A stretch of DNA of 64,000 nucleotides. Source: Archangium lansingense. Its GTDB lineage: Bacteria; Myxococcota; Myxococcia; Myxococcales; Myxococcaceae. Below the pieces are notes generated by a model. The model was not told where the DNA came from. It saw nothing but the letters and a program-made list of their open reading frames with translations, and searched no databases. Shown one piece after another: positions 15,395 through 23,855 of this stretch. Location of the stretch: assembly GCF_026626635.1 (NCBI RefSeq), contig NZ_JAPNKA010000001.1, positions 372,001-436,000 of the forward strand, given 5' to 3'. The position numbers and the translations under genes are program-made. The stretch's first letter is position 1, and each line of letters starts with the position of its first letter.

Positions 15395-17221
15395 ATGGGT
15401 TTGATGGACTGGTTGAAGGGCCGCAAGAAGGAGCCAGGCACGGAGGCGGCTACCCCGGGTGAGGCGCAGCGCGAGGTCCCTCCCTCCCCGGGACCGGCCG
15501 TCATCGTCTCCTTCGACAGGGGCGATGGTGTCGGCACGCTCGAGCTGGAAGGCGGACCGCAGCTGCGTTTTGGTCGCTCCGCCTGTCGCGCGGGTCTCGA
15601 GCCGGTGCCCTCCATGCGCGTGCTCGTGACTGAGATTGAGCCCCACCCGCGTGGTGGTTGGAGGGCTCGCGCGCTCCAGCCTGCTCCGGGTTCGGAGGTC
15701 GCGGCGGACTCGTTGCTCGAGGCGCAGGACTCGGCCCTCGGTCATGCGCCGCCTCCTCTGGAGCAGGTGGTGGCGACGGCCATGGAGTTGGGCGCACTCA
15801 CCCTGCTGTTGGCACAGGCTCCGGAGCCGGGGCGCGCGGGCATCCGGAAGCTCCTGTCGCCCGAGTTGCTCGAGCCGCTGGGCGCTCGCCTCGAATTCTC
15901 TCCCTCCCCCATGCTCAACCTGGGCGGCTCCCAGTCCGTCCGGCTCCTCGTGGGCCAGGGTCCCCTGCCTGTGACGGGGCTCGACCGGCGCTTCGTGTCT
16001 CCCGACCTGCCGCCCGGTGCCGGCTTCCTCACGCTCCTGGGCGGTGTGGGCATGGGCCTGAAGTTGCGGCACATCGCTCCCAACCACCCGGATGCGCTCG
16101 GCCCCGAGGGCACGCTGCGGGTGTTCGGCAAGCTGGCCCAACAGTTGATTCAGGCGGGCACCGCGCATGCTGTCGTTGTCCACCGCGCTGGGCAGGTTCT
16201 CTTTGATGCTCGGGAGTGGCTGCGGCGGCTCGGGGCGCCGGAGGACCTGCGCTGCCGTTCCCTCGGGGCCTGGCTCGACCTGGGTGAGTCGCAGGGAATG
16301 CTGTCCTCGTATGGCATGGACGTGGCGGATCTGCCGGATGTGTCCGCGCCCTCCTCGGGCCCCGGGCTCCCGGAGGGCGAGGCCTATTCGCGCGCCCAGG
16401 AGGCCGTATTGCTGGCCTGCCACACCATGCTGCACGGCAACCGTCTCTTGGCCGATGGCGAGGAGCTCGTTGTTCCCCTGGGCGTCGCCGTGGGCGCCTT
16501 CCCCCTGGAGGTGGACAACCCTGGCCTCTCGGAGGCGTTCGCCGCTCGCTACCGTGTGCAGCCAGGGGGCAGGGGATTGCAGCTCGTCCCGGTGGCCCCG
16601 GTGCCGCGGCTGGCCGACGTGTGGGCTCGCACGGCCTCGGTTTCGGGTGGGCCCATGCCCTTTCCCGCTTATCGGCAACTGCTTCTCTCCCAGATGGAGG
16701 CCAAGGGCCTGCGCAAGGTGGCCTCCGTCTCCCGCGACAACCTCCCGGCTCCGCAGCCACCCCATGAGGTGCTCGTGCTGCGCAGCCAGAATGGCCGCTT
16801 CGTCACCATGACCTGTGGCATCGGCCGGGTTCTCCAGCCTCGGGGCTCCGTCGAGCAGGACTCCGCCCACCTGGAGTTCCTCCTCAACCTGCCCACCCAC
16901 CACCCGATGATCGCCGAGAGCTTGTCCTTGATCGGGCGCATGCTGCACGCGCGGTCCCCCGAGGAGCCCCCCTGGGCCCCCGAGCACCGCGTGCGCTTCG
17001 GAGAGCCCACCGGTCCTCTGGGCATGAAGGCCGTGGCGCTCGCCTGGGCCGGACACGTGGAGCTCGGTGCCGGCCCTCCCGTGGGTCTGCTCGTGCCCAT
17101 GCTGATGACCGACGAGGAGCTCGTTTCCGTGTCTTCGGGCATGGTGCCGCAGTGGATTGAGCAGCACGCCAATTCGGCCGAGGTGCTCGGGCGGTGGCTT
17201 CAGAAGGTGCCCTCCGCCTGA
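15395..17221 (+). CDS. Hypothetical 608-aa protein with cold-shock-like N-terminus
   Basis: GGAGG precedes the ATG at 15395. Residues about 30-92 (VIVSFDRGDGVGTLELEGG...VLVTEIEPHPRGGWRARAL) look like a degenerate OB-fold cold-shock domain (G.G.i...g..v.f). Residues 93-300 are beta-rich, and around 240-300 HAVVVHRAGQVLFDAREWL suggests a DUF4261-like alpha/beta unit. The C-terminal third (about 430-600) has a segment LVLRSQNGRFVTMTCGIGR and WAGHVELGAGPPVGLLVPML reminiscent of suppressor-of-fused-like domains. These domain guesses are weak. There is no signal peptide or membrane helix. It stands alone after the acyl-CoA synthetase; function unknown. Confidence 0.78.
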   Translation: MGLMDWLKGRKKEPGTEAATPGEAQREVPPSPGPAVIVSFDRGDGVGTLELEGGPQLRFGRSACRAGLEPVPSMRVLVTEIEPHPRGGWRARALQPAPGSEVAADSLLEAQDSALGHAPPPLEQVVATAMELGALTLLLAQAPEPGRAGIRKLLSPELLEPLGARLEFSPSPMLNLGGSQSVRLLVGQGPLPVTGLDRRFVSPDLPPGAGFLTLLGGVGMGLKLRHIAPNHPDALGPEGTLRVFGKLAQQLIQAGTAHAVVVHRAGQVLFDAREWLRRLGAPEDLRCRSLGAWLDLGESQGMLSSYGMDVADLPDVSAPSSGPGLPEGEAYSRAQEAVLLACHTMLHGNRLLADGEELVVPLGVAVGAFPLEVDNPGLSEAFAARYRVQPGGRGLQLVPVAPVPRLADVWARTASVSGGPMPFPAYRQLLLSQMEAKGLRKVASVSRDNLPAPQPPHEVLVLRSQNGRFVTMTCGIGRVLQPRGSVEQDSAHLEFLLNLPTHHPMIAESLSLIGRMLHARSPEEPPWAPEHRVRFGEPTGPLGMKAVALAWAGHVELGAGPPVGLLVPMLMTDEELVSVSSGMVPQWIEQHANSAEVLGRWLQKVPSA

Positions 17222-17585
17222 GCTGGGACGGGGCTGGCGCGGGCGGCCATCGTTAGAATGACAAGTGTCAGTGGGCTCATGTCTGCCTTTGCTCGCGATG
17301 TCCTGCGGCCGCTCCGTCCACCTCCTGGAGGCGCTGTCTCCGCAGCCCGAGCGCCTTCTCTCCCACATGGGGAACTGGTGCCGTGGCGGCTTCGGAAAAG
17401 TCCAGTGTGTATCGCGGTCCATGCCGCAGGGCCTGCCTTGATGGCAGGAGGGCGGTGAAGGAAGCAGGCCCGCGCGAGTGCCCGTGGTGGGTGAATGTGC
17501 CTCCCTGGACAGCCGTCAGAGGGGCATGCAATCGTCAACAGTCGTTCAACGCTCTACCAGTCAGGGCATTCGGGGGCTTTCGGGA
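17222..17585. other. Intergenic region, no gene seen
   Basis: 364 bases between the 608-aa gene and the SH3b gene. Open frames here have no family resemblance and poor starts. A short perfect inverted repeat TGACA-AG-TGTCA lies at 17259-17270 and could be an operator for the downstream five-gene cassette, but it is only 5+5 bases. Confidence 0.5.
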
Positions 17586-18731
17586 ATGCAAACGCTGCTG
17601 ATCTCCCTCTTGCTTGTCGCGGCCGCGAGTGATGCCGCTGCGGAGCAGCAGCGGGTGTACATCCTCGGCTCTTCCGTCAACCTGCGGAAGGCGCCCTCCC
17701 AGGAGGGGGAGCTCCTCGAGAAGCTGCGGATCGGCACGGAGTGCCACGTCACCGAGAAGCTCCAGGGGGAGTGGCTGAAGGTCCGCTGTGGGGACCAGGA
17801 AGGCTACGCCGCGGCCTCGCTGCTCGGGACGGAGAAGCCCTCGGTCGAGAAGCTCCGGGCCGAGGCGCGCAACCCCAAGCTCAAGCTCGAGAAGCGTCAG
17901 GAGAGCGCGCTCCGGGCGGCCACCCTCTCGCCGGAGGACGTCGAGCTGCAGAAGGAGCTGGGGCGGCTTTTCTTCGAGCGCAACCTCGAGCTCGCCGCCC
18001 GCATCAAGAATCCGACGGTGAAGCGGACGTTCACGTGCTCGTGCGGTTTCCAGAGCATCGCCGTCTGCTTCAAGGAGTGTAGCGCGGGCTCCCTCAAGGA
18101 CGTGACGGTCCGGGTCGAGACCCGGCAGAACCTGTTCGTGGTCGCGCTCGGGCAGGCCGAGAACGTGGTCGTCTACCGGGGCAAATACAAGGTCGACAAG
18201 AAGACCGAGGTCTTGACGGGCACGGTCCTGGATCGCTCCAGTGCTGCCTCCACGCCCGTCCTGGACAAAGCCCTCTTCCAGGGCGTCGAGATGTTCCGTC
18301 CGGAGAGGGAGGATCTCCCGTTCGGCCAGTACATCCTCGACGAGGCCTCCCAGGCCCTCCTGGATGGGCTCCCCAGGGAGTGGGGTCTGCTGAAGCGGGC
18401 CGAGGACGGCTTCCTCGAGTTTCAGTGGAATGACTGCGGGGACAGGCCCTTCCTGTTGAAGTTCGTGCCCGACATGCACGGGCGCTGGCGTCTCCTGCTC
18501 GAGGAGCCGGGCCATGACGTGCCGCGGAGGTACTGGATCTCCGCGGTGGTCAGGCGCGACAACGGGCTCGAGTTGACGCTCGAGGGGCTGGACGGCAGCA
18601 CGACCCGGCAACTGTTCAAGCTGCCGGTGGGGGACGAGGACGACGTGGCCTGGCTGGGGGAGACGGCCTACGGCTCCAACTTCGGGTGGCATCCGCAGCA
18701 TCATGTGCCCTGTCTTCAGGGGGGGCCGTAG
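17586..18731 (+). CDS. Exported bacterial SH3 (SH3b) domain protein
   Basis: 381 residues from the ATG at 17586, which begins a signal peptide (MQTLLISLLLVAAASDAAAE). Residues 24-86 form an SH3b domain: YILGSSVNLRKAPSQEGELL...CHVTEKLQGEWLKVRCGDQEGYA, a fold that often binds peptidoglycan peptides. The middle part (about 140-180) contains four cysteines in CSCGFQSIAVCFKECSAG. The rest is beta-rich with no known domain. First gene of a same-strand cassette; the next gene starts 37 bases on. Being exported while its neighbours are not, it could be a periplasmic partner or immunity protein, but that is inference. An earlier ATG at 17526 is less likely. Confidence 0.82.
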   Translation: MQTLLISLLLVAAASDAAAEQQRVYILGSSVNLRKAPSQEGELLEKLRIGTECHVTEKLQGEWLKVRCGDQEGYAAASLLGTEKPSVEKLRAEARNPKLKLEKRQESALRAATLSPEDVELQKELGRLFFERNLELAARIKNPTVKRTFTCSCGFQSIAVCFKECSAGSLKDVTVRVETRQNLFVVALGQAENVVVYRGKYKVDKKTEVLTGTVLDRSSAASTPVLDKALFQGVEMFRPEREDLPFGQYILDEASQALLDGLPREWGLLKRAEDGFLEFQWNDCGDRPFLLKFVPDMHGRWRLLLEEPGHDVPRRYWISAVVRRDNGLELTLEGLDGSTTRQLFKLPVGDEDDVAWLGETAYGSNFGWHPQHHVPCLQGGP

Positions 18732-18768
18732 TCCAGGACGTGCACAGCGCTTGCTGGAAGAACTTGCC

Positions 18769-21700
18769 ATGACGCAGAACAGGTACTGGCCGGATTGGGA
18801 GTACGATCTGGCGGAGAAGCTGGAGAAGTTGGGGCCAGTGCTGGATGAGTACCACCTCCTCAAGGTCCCGCTCCTGGGACAGCATTACGAGGGGAGCGCG
18901 CGGGACTGGTGCGGACGAACGTCCGCCACCATGGCGTTCAATTACTATCAAGCCATCCAGGGCGGTGACTTCAAGTCCAGGTTCATCACCCACTGGAACG
19001 CCGACAAGCCCGGGTATTACGTGGACCTCCGCTACCCGGGCGGTCAGCGGGCGTTCCATACGAAGCCCACCGATCCCCCGCACGACCGCAACGTCGACAA
19101 GACCTACGCCGTTACCAACCCGGCCCACGTCGTCGCCAACATCGACGCGGTGCGGATTCCGGAGAAGTTCGACGAGCAGGGTGGTTTCATTGATTTCAGT
19201 GCGTCCAGGATCCTCGACTTTGCCTACGCGAAGATCCTCCCCGCCAACGAGGAGAACCGGAAGAGCCTGGCGGCGCAGATCGCGAATGATCCCGTGCGGA
19301 TCGAGTCGCGGCTGAAGACGATGCTGGACTCGCTCACCGCCAACAACCCGGTCATCCTGTACTCGGGCTTCTCCGAGAAGACGGGCAGCCCGATCCACCT
19401 CATCTTGATCGTGGGCTATGCCTACCTGACGGATTCCACGGGCCGGCACCTCTGGCTCATGGTCGCCGACCCCTCGACCCAGAACAGCAAGATCAAGGTG
19501 GGCATGTTCTTCCCGCCCACCACCAAGATGAGCTCGGATGACCTGGAGGGGGTTGGCGCGCTCAATGGCAAGCACGACCTGATCCGCTTGATTCCAGGAG
19601 ACTCCTCCTGCGCCAAGGCTTCCCTGGTGCTGCTGCGGGCCCGGAAGCTCTTCGAGGAGAACACCCACAGCACCATCCGCGATGACCTGTGGATGGATTA
19701 CTACAATGAGTCGCACAAGGGCGGCGCGTTCATCTACTCGCACCGGTCGACGACCGTTCCCCCGGAGTTCGTCTTCAGCAACGTCGCGCGCGCGGTCGCC
19801 TACCCCTTCGATGGTCAGAAGGAGCGCTTCCGCCCGGTCAACTGCTTCGCGCTGACGGAGAAGGCCGCGGCGGGCCGCTTCCCCATGGGAAGCTTCCGCA
19901 ACCTCCACTCGGGCGTCCACCTGGAGTCGCCGCTCTTCGCGCTCACGGGCTCCACCGGCCAGCAGGCCCCTGCCCCCCAGCCGCCTCCCGCCCAGAAGCC
20001 CCAGGCGCAGAAGGGCTCGGGCCAGAAGACCCCGGCGCAGAAGGCTCCGGCGCAGAAGGCCCCGGCCGTGGTGAAGGAGGTGCGCTGCCTGGCGCCGGGC
20101 TACATCGTGGCCATCCGCCTGGCCAATGCCTACCGCCCGCCGGAGGACGCCAAGGCGGCGAAGCCCGCGACGGGCACGTCCACCACCCAGGATGTCACGG
20201 CGAACGAGCTGGCCCAGGAGCTCGCGGGCGCCCACAACTCCTTCGTGCTGGTCCGCCACGACGTCGAGGAGGTGGTTCCGAAGCAGAAGGAAGGAGAGCC
20301 GCCGGCGCAAGGCAAGCGCTTCACCTTCTACAGCCTCTACATGCACCTGGCGCCTCCCGATTGGGGAACGTCGCCCTCGGAGCAGTCGACCTCGTACGAG
20401 GGCGTCACCTGGCACAAGACCCTCGCGCGCCTCCATGGCAGCCTGTCCGTGCTCGACCCGCAGCACGAGGCCTTCCGGCAGGTCCGCTGGCTGCAGAAGG
20501 ACCCCCCGGAAGGAGGCACGAAGGAGCTCCTCGTGATGAAAGGCGGCGCCTTCTCCATGATGGGGAAGGGCGCCGGAACGTCCGTGCCGTTCGCGCTCGG
20601 CAAGGAGGAGGACGGGCTGCTCCGTGGGGTGTGGAAGAAGTCCGATGACGAGCTGAAGAAGATCCAGGACGCCTTGATTCAGGGCGAGATGGTGACCTTC
20701 TGTCAGCCCTACCTCCAGGTGCGCACGGGCGAGCTGCTCGGCTACGTCGACGGGACGCGGGAGGGCTTCCTCCACTGGGAGATCCTCGCGCCGAGCGAGC
20801 CGGGGCAGCTCCAGCAGTTCCTCGAGTTCGCGACCGAGAAGCTCTCGCTCGAGAAGGACTTCTTCAAGTTCTTCGAGGAGAAGGACTCGCAGAACAACTA
20901 TTTCGATCCGATCGGCGAGGGCGAGCTGGCGTCCCTGGTGGAGATGGCGCCCGTGTCGAAGCACGCGGGTGACCCGGAGCGCAACCTCCTCAAGAGCTTC
21001 AAGGGCTCCTACCACGTGGCGCTGCTGCGGCTGCTGCTGGAGTCCCACCGGGCGCTGCCCTTCTCCAAGGACGACACGCCTCCGAAGGACACCGCGCCGA
21101 AGAAGGAGCCCGGGTACCTCACCAAGGTCCTCGTGGAGAACTACAAGGGCTCGCTGCCCGCGGGCCCCTACAAGCTCAAGTTCACCTTCGAGCCCGCGGA
21201 TTGTGGCGAGGAGTTGATCGACTACGACGGCCGGGCGGAGAGCGTGACGGTCCGCGTGCCCGCCAGGGCGAGGAAGATCTACGTGGAGCCGCACGTGGTG
21301 GCCGGCAAGCACGAGGGCTTCTTCATCCAGCCGGGCGGCGGTGCCGGCAAGGACGCCCTGCAGAAGGACGTCGAGCACTTCAAGAACCTGGCCTCCATGC
21401 GCTGGCGCAATGTCGTGCTCCGCCACCTGAACGATTGGAGCGTCGAGGGCATCAAGGCGCAGATGAGCGCGCGCCTGAAGGCCGACAAGGAACTGCCCAT
21501 CGGCTACGGCGTCGTCGTGTACGCCGACAAGCAGAAGGAGGCGGACGACGCGATCCTCCAATACGCGGAGTCGGTCGCGTGGTGGGCCCACAAGGAGAAG
21601 GCCTTCCTGGGTCCCAACGGGGAGAAGAGCCTCTTCGACGGCGCGCAGTTGCCCAAGGAGACCTTCCTCGACAATCCCCACCCGGTCACCTTCGCCTGGC

Positions 21701-23850
21701 TCCTGGGCCTGCTGAACAAGCATGGCTTCGTCCGGTTCGCCGACGTTCCCCGGTGGCGCTCAGACGAGATGAAGAAGGTGGCCGCCCTCGGGTGGTTGCC
21801 CGCGAGGACGGAGAGCCCACCCCGGCAGGTGGGGGAGCTCGTCTATGCCGGTGCCGTGCAGCGGGGGGACGGCAACGAGCCGGTCGTCCTGCAGGTGCGC
21901 CACGAGGACCTGACGCGCGACCTCGCCCGGGGCACCTTCTCGGAGGGCGTGTTCGCCCACCCCGTGGAGTTTCCCGGGTGGGGCCGATGGGAGCTGCTCA
22001 AGCCGGAAGGCGCGGTGGAGATCGGCGGTCTGGTGCTGGAGGGGCTCACCCCTTGTCTCCAGTACGCCCCCGAGCCGCCAGGCCAGGACGGCAAGCAGTC
22101 CGCGGAGACCAGCGAGGGGCCCGTCCTGGGCCCGAATGGGGTGCTCTCCTGGCGGATCCCCTTCCGGGAGAATTGTCCGAAGCTTCTCCGGGGCTGGCTC
22201 CTCGCGCGGACCTCGAAGAGCAAGGTCTCCGCCGCGGCCCCCGGGAATGCCCCGCCGGCCGAGCAGGGCTCCGAGCCGGCTCCGTCGTTCCAGGTCGTCG
22301 AGTGGGTGATTCCCCTCGAGGCGCGAGAGCAGCTCGCCGTGAACGAGGACGTGGGCTTCGCGTTCGCGGAGGGGTTCATCAAGCGTGGCAACGTCGCCAA
22401 GGACGACAAGACCTACCTGACGGAGCATTTCACGTACCAGGTCTTCATCGACGCGGCGAAGGAGCCGCCGGCGCCTCCCCCCGCGGCGGGTACGGCCCCG
22501 GCGCAGAAGCCGGCTCCCGCTCCCAAGGCGGCCAAGAATCAGAAGCCCGAGCCCAAGCTCGCCTGGGATCTCGTCGAGTCCGTGGAGCGCATCCAGCGCG
22601 AGTTCGTGCCACGTCAGAACCTGCTGTTGTCCGCGCTCTCCGCGGATGGACTCTCCATCCTGCTCAAGGCGCCCAATTCGGGACCGGAGGCCGTGGACCT
22701 GCTGCGCGCCGCCGTGAACAAGGTGAAGGAGTCCGGCTGGGCCGCCGCGGACGTCACGGAAGAGGAGCAGGGCGCCTTCCGGGTTTCCGTGAAGGCGCCG
22801 CGGTCGAGCAGTCACTCCGGTGCGCTCGTGAGCCAGGTGGATCCCTCCGCCCTCTTCGCCGAGCTCAGGAAGACGCTCGCGCCGGATGAGCAGCTGGAGG
22901 TGCAGTTCGGCTGCCTCTTCCCCAATGGTGGCGGCACGCTGGACAAGGCGCTGCTGCCCAAGGAGGCGACGGGCACGAAGCCCGAGGCGTTGAAGCTCGA
23001 GACGTTGAAGAGCGAGGCCAGGGCCGGCTACCTGGAGCTGTGGTCCACCCAGGTCACGGAGGTGCTGCATCGTCCCGCCTTCGGGAAGCCGTCCTGGCAG
23101 CTCACCTCGAAGGGCATCCAGATCTCCGTGGAGCTCCTGGGCGCCCCCGAGAGCTTCTGGAAGGCGGCCGATCCGACCATCGACTTCAACGACGACAAGC
23201 AGCTCAACAAGAACGCGAAGGTGAGCTTCGTCAAGACGCCGGACTCGCTCTGCCTGGTGCGGCAGGTGGACTTCGGCGAGAAGAAGCTCCAGGGAAAGAA
23301 GCTCTTCTTCACGGCCAAGGCCCGGAAGCAGGGGGTGCCCCTGGAGACGGAGAAGATCGACGTTCAGCCCTCGTCTCGAGACGAGTACCTCATCAAGCCC
23401 GCGGCCACGCTCAAGGTGGAGGACAAGGAAGGCAAGGGCTTCCAGCTGAAGCTCGAGGTGGCCACGCGGGCCGTCCCCTCCGGCAGCGTCTTCCGGGTCG
23501 AGGTCTTCGATCCCGGGCCACCGCCCGTCAACCCGAAGAAGCCGAAGGCCCCGTGGCCCGTCCTGGTGCTGCCCAAGACGGCCATCACCTACGACGTGCC
23601 GCATCCGAAGAAGCAGGTGGCGGCCGGACTGACGGACGCGCAGGGCGTCTTCCGCGCCACGCTGAAGGTGGATGATGTCGCGGCCGCGCTCCAGGATCGC
23701 AAGCAGTACAAGGTTCGTGTCATCGCGGTGCAGCCGGAGAACAAGGACCTGAACTGTGTGACCCCGGAGGCCCTCACCCTTCCTGTCCGCCTCGAACCGC
23801 CGCCCGAGGGCGAGACGTCCGAGACGGCTGGCACGGGCGAGGGGAGGTAG
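18769..23850 (+). CDS. Giant protein with C39-like cysteine peptidase and degenerate M23-like domain
   Basis: 1693 residues from the ATG at 18769 (GGAAG eight bases upstream); no signal peptide. Residues 30-300 look like a C39/papain-fold peptidase: LLGQHYEGSARDWCGRTSATM (Cys48), GSPIHLILIVGYAYL (His210) and MVADPSTQ (Asp234). Residues 370-680 resemble an expanded M23/LytM domain: LHSGVHLES (His380, His384), a Pro/Ala/Lys linker at 405-430, SFVLVRHD, YSLYMHL (His526), TGELLGYVDG and FLHWEIL (His669). The M23 aspartate in HxxxD is His384 here. The remaining 1000 residues are Lys-rich and beta-rich, with a second Pro/Ala/Lys linker near 1235-1265. Likely a peptidoglycan-directed enzyme using a non-Sec route; inferred. 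Confidence 0.82.
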   Translation: MTQNRYWPDWEYDLAEKLEKLGPVLDEYHLLKVPLLGQHYEGSARDWCGRTSATMAFNYYQAIQGGDFKSRFITHWNADKPGYYVDLRYPGGQRAFHTKPTDPPHDRNVDKTYAVTNPAHVVANIDAVRIPEKFDEQGGFIDFSASRILDFAYAKILPANEENRKSLAAQIANDPVRIESRLKTMLDSLTANNPVILYSGFSEKTGSPIHLILIVGYAYLTDSTGRHLWLMVADPSTQNSKIKVGMFFPPTTKMSSDDLEGVGALNGKHDLIRLIPGDSSCAKASLVLLRARKLFEENTHSTIRDDLWMDYYNESHKGGAFIYSHRSTTVPPEFVFSNVARAVAYPFDGQKERFRPVNCFALTEKAAAGRFPMGSFRNLHSGVHLESPLFALTGSTGQQAPAPQPPPAQKPQAQKGSGQKTPAQKAPAQKAPAVVKEVRCLAPGYIVAIRLANAYRPPEDAKAAKPATGTSTTQDVTANELAQELAGAHNSFVLVRHDVEEVVPKQKEGEPPAQGKRFTFYSLYMHLAPPDWGTSPSEQSTSYEGVTWHKTLARLHGSLSVLDPQHEAFRQVRWLQKDPPEGGTKELLVMKGGAFSMMGKGAGTSVPFALGKEEDGLLRGVWKKSDDELKKIQDALIQGEMVTFCQPYLQVRTGELLGYVDGTREGFLHWEILAPSEPGQLQQFLEFATEKLSLEKDFFKFFEEKDSQNNYFDPIGEGELASLVEMAPVSKHAGDPERNLLKSFKGSYHVALLRLLLESHRALPFSKDDTPPKDTAPKKEPGYLTKVLVENYKGSLPAGPYKLKFTFEPADCGEELIDYDGRAESVTVRVPARARKIYVEPHVVAGKHEGFFIQPGGGAGKDALQKDVEHFKNLASMRWRNVVLRHLNDWSVEGIKAQMSARLKADKELPIGYGVVVYADKQKEADDAILQYAESVAWWAHKEKAFLGPNGEKSLFDGAQLPKETFLDNPHPVTFAWLLGLLNKHGFVRFADVPRWRSDEMKKVAALGWLPARTESPPRQVGELVYAGAVQRGDGNEPVVLQVRHEDLTRDLARGTFSEGVFAHPVEFPGWGRWELLKPEGAVEIGGLVLEGLTPCLQYAPEPPGQDGKQSAETSEGPVLGPNGVLSWRIPFRENCPKLLRGWLLARTSKSKVSAAAPGNAPPAEQGSEPAPSFQVVEWVIPLEAREQLAVNEDVGFAFAEGFIKRGNVAKDDKTYLTEHFTYQVFIDAAKEPPAPPPAAGTAPAQKPAPAPKAAKNQKPEPKLAWDLVESVERIQREFVPRQNLLLSALSADGLSILLKAPNSGPEAVDLLRAAVNKVKESGWAAADVTEEEQGAFRVSVKAPRSSSHSGALVSQVDPSALFAELRKTLAPDEQLEVQFGCLFPNGGGTLDKALLPKEATGTKPEALKLETLKSEARAGYLELWSTQVTEVLHRPAFGKPSWQLTSKGIQISVELLGAPESFWKAADPTIDFNDDKQLNKNAKVSFVKTPDSLCLVRQVDFGEKKLQGKKLFFTAKARKQGVPLETEKIDVQPSSRDEYLIKPAATLKVEDKEGKGFQLKLEVATRAVPSGSVFRVEVFDPGPPPVNPKKPKAPWPVLVLPKTAITYDVPHPKKQVAAGLTDAQGVFRATLKVDDVAAALQDRKQYKVRVIAVQPENKDLNCVTPEALTLPVRLEPPPEGETSETAGTGEGR

Positions 23851-23855
23851 CCGAG

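Noticed and set aside
17259..17270. TGACA-AG-TGTCA palindrome as a firm operator
   Set aside because: Only five-base arms; expected by chance in a window of this size, so it is listed only inside the intergenic note.
18616..21723. 1035-residue minus-strand open frame
   Set aside because: It is the mirror of the giant C39-like gene, with Leu/Arg/Glu-rich low-complexity composition typical of antisense in GC-rich DNA and no domain match.
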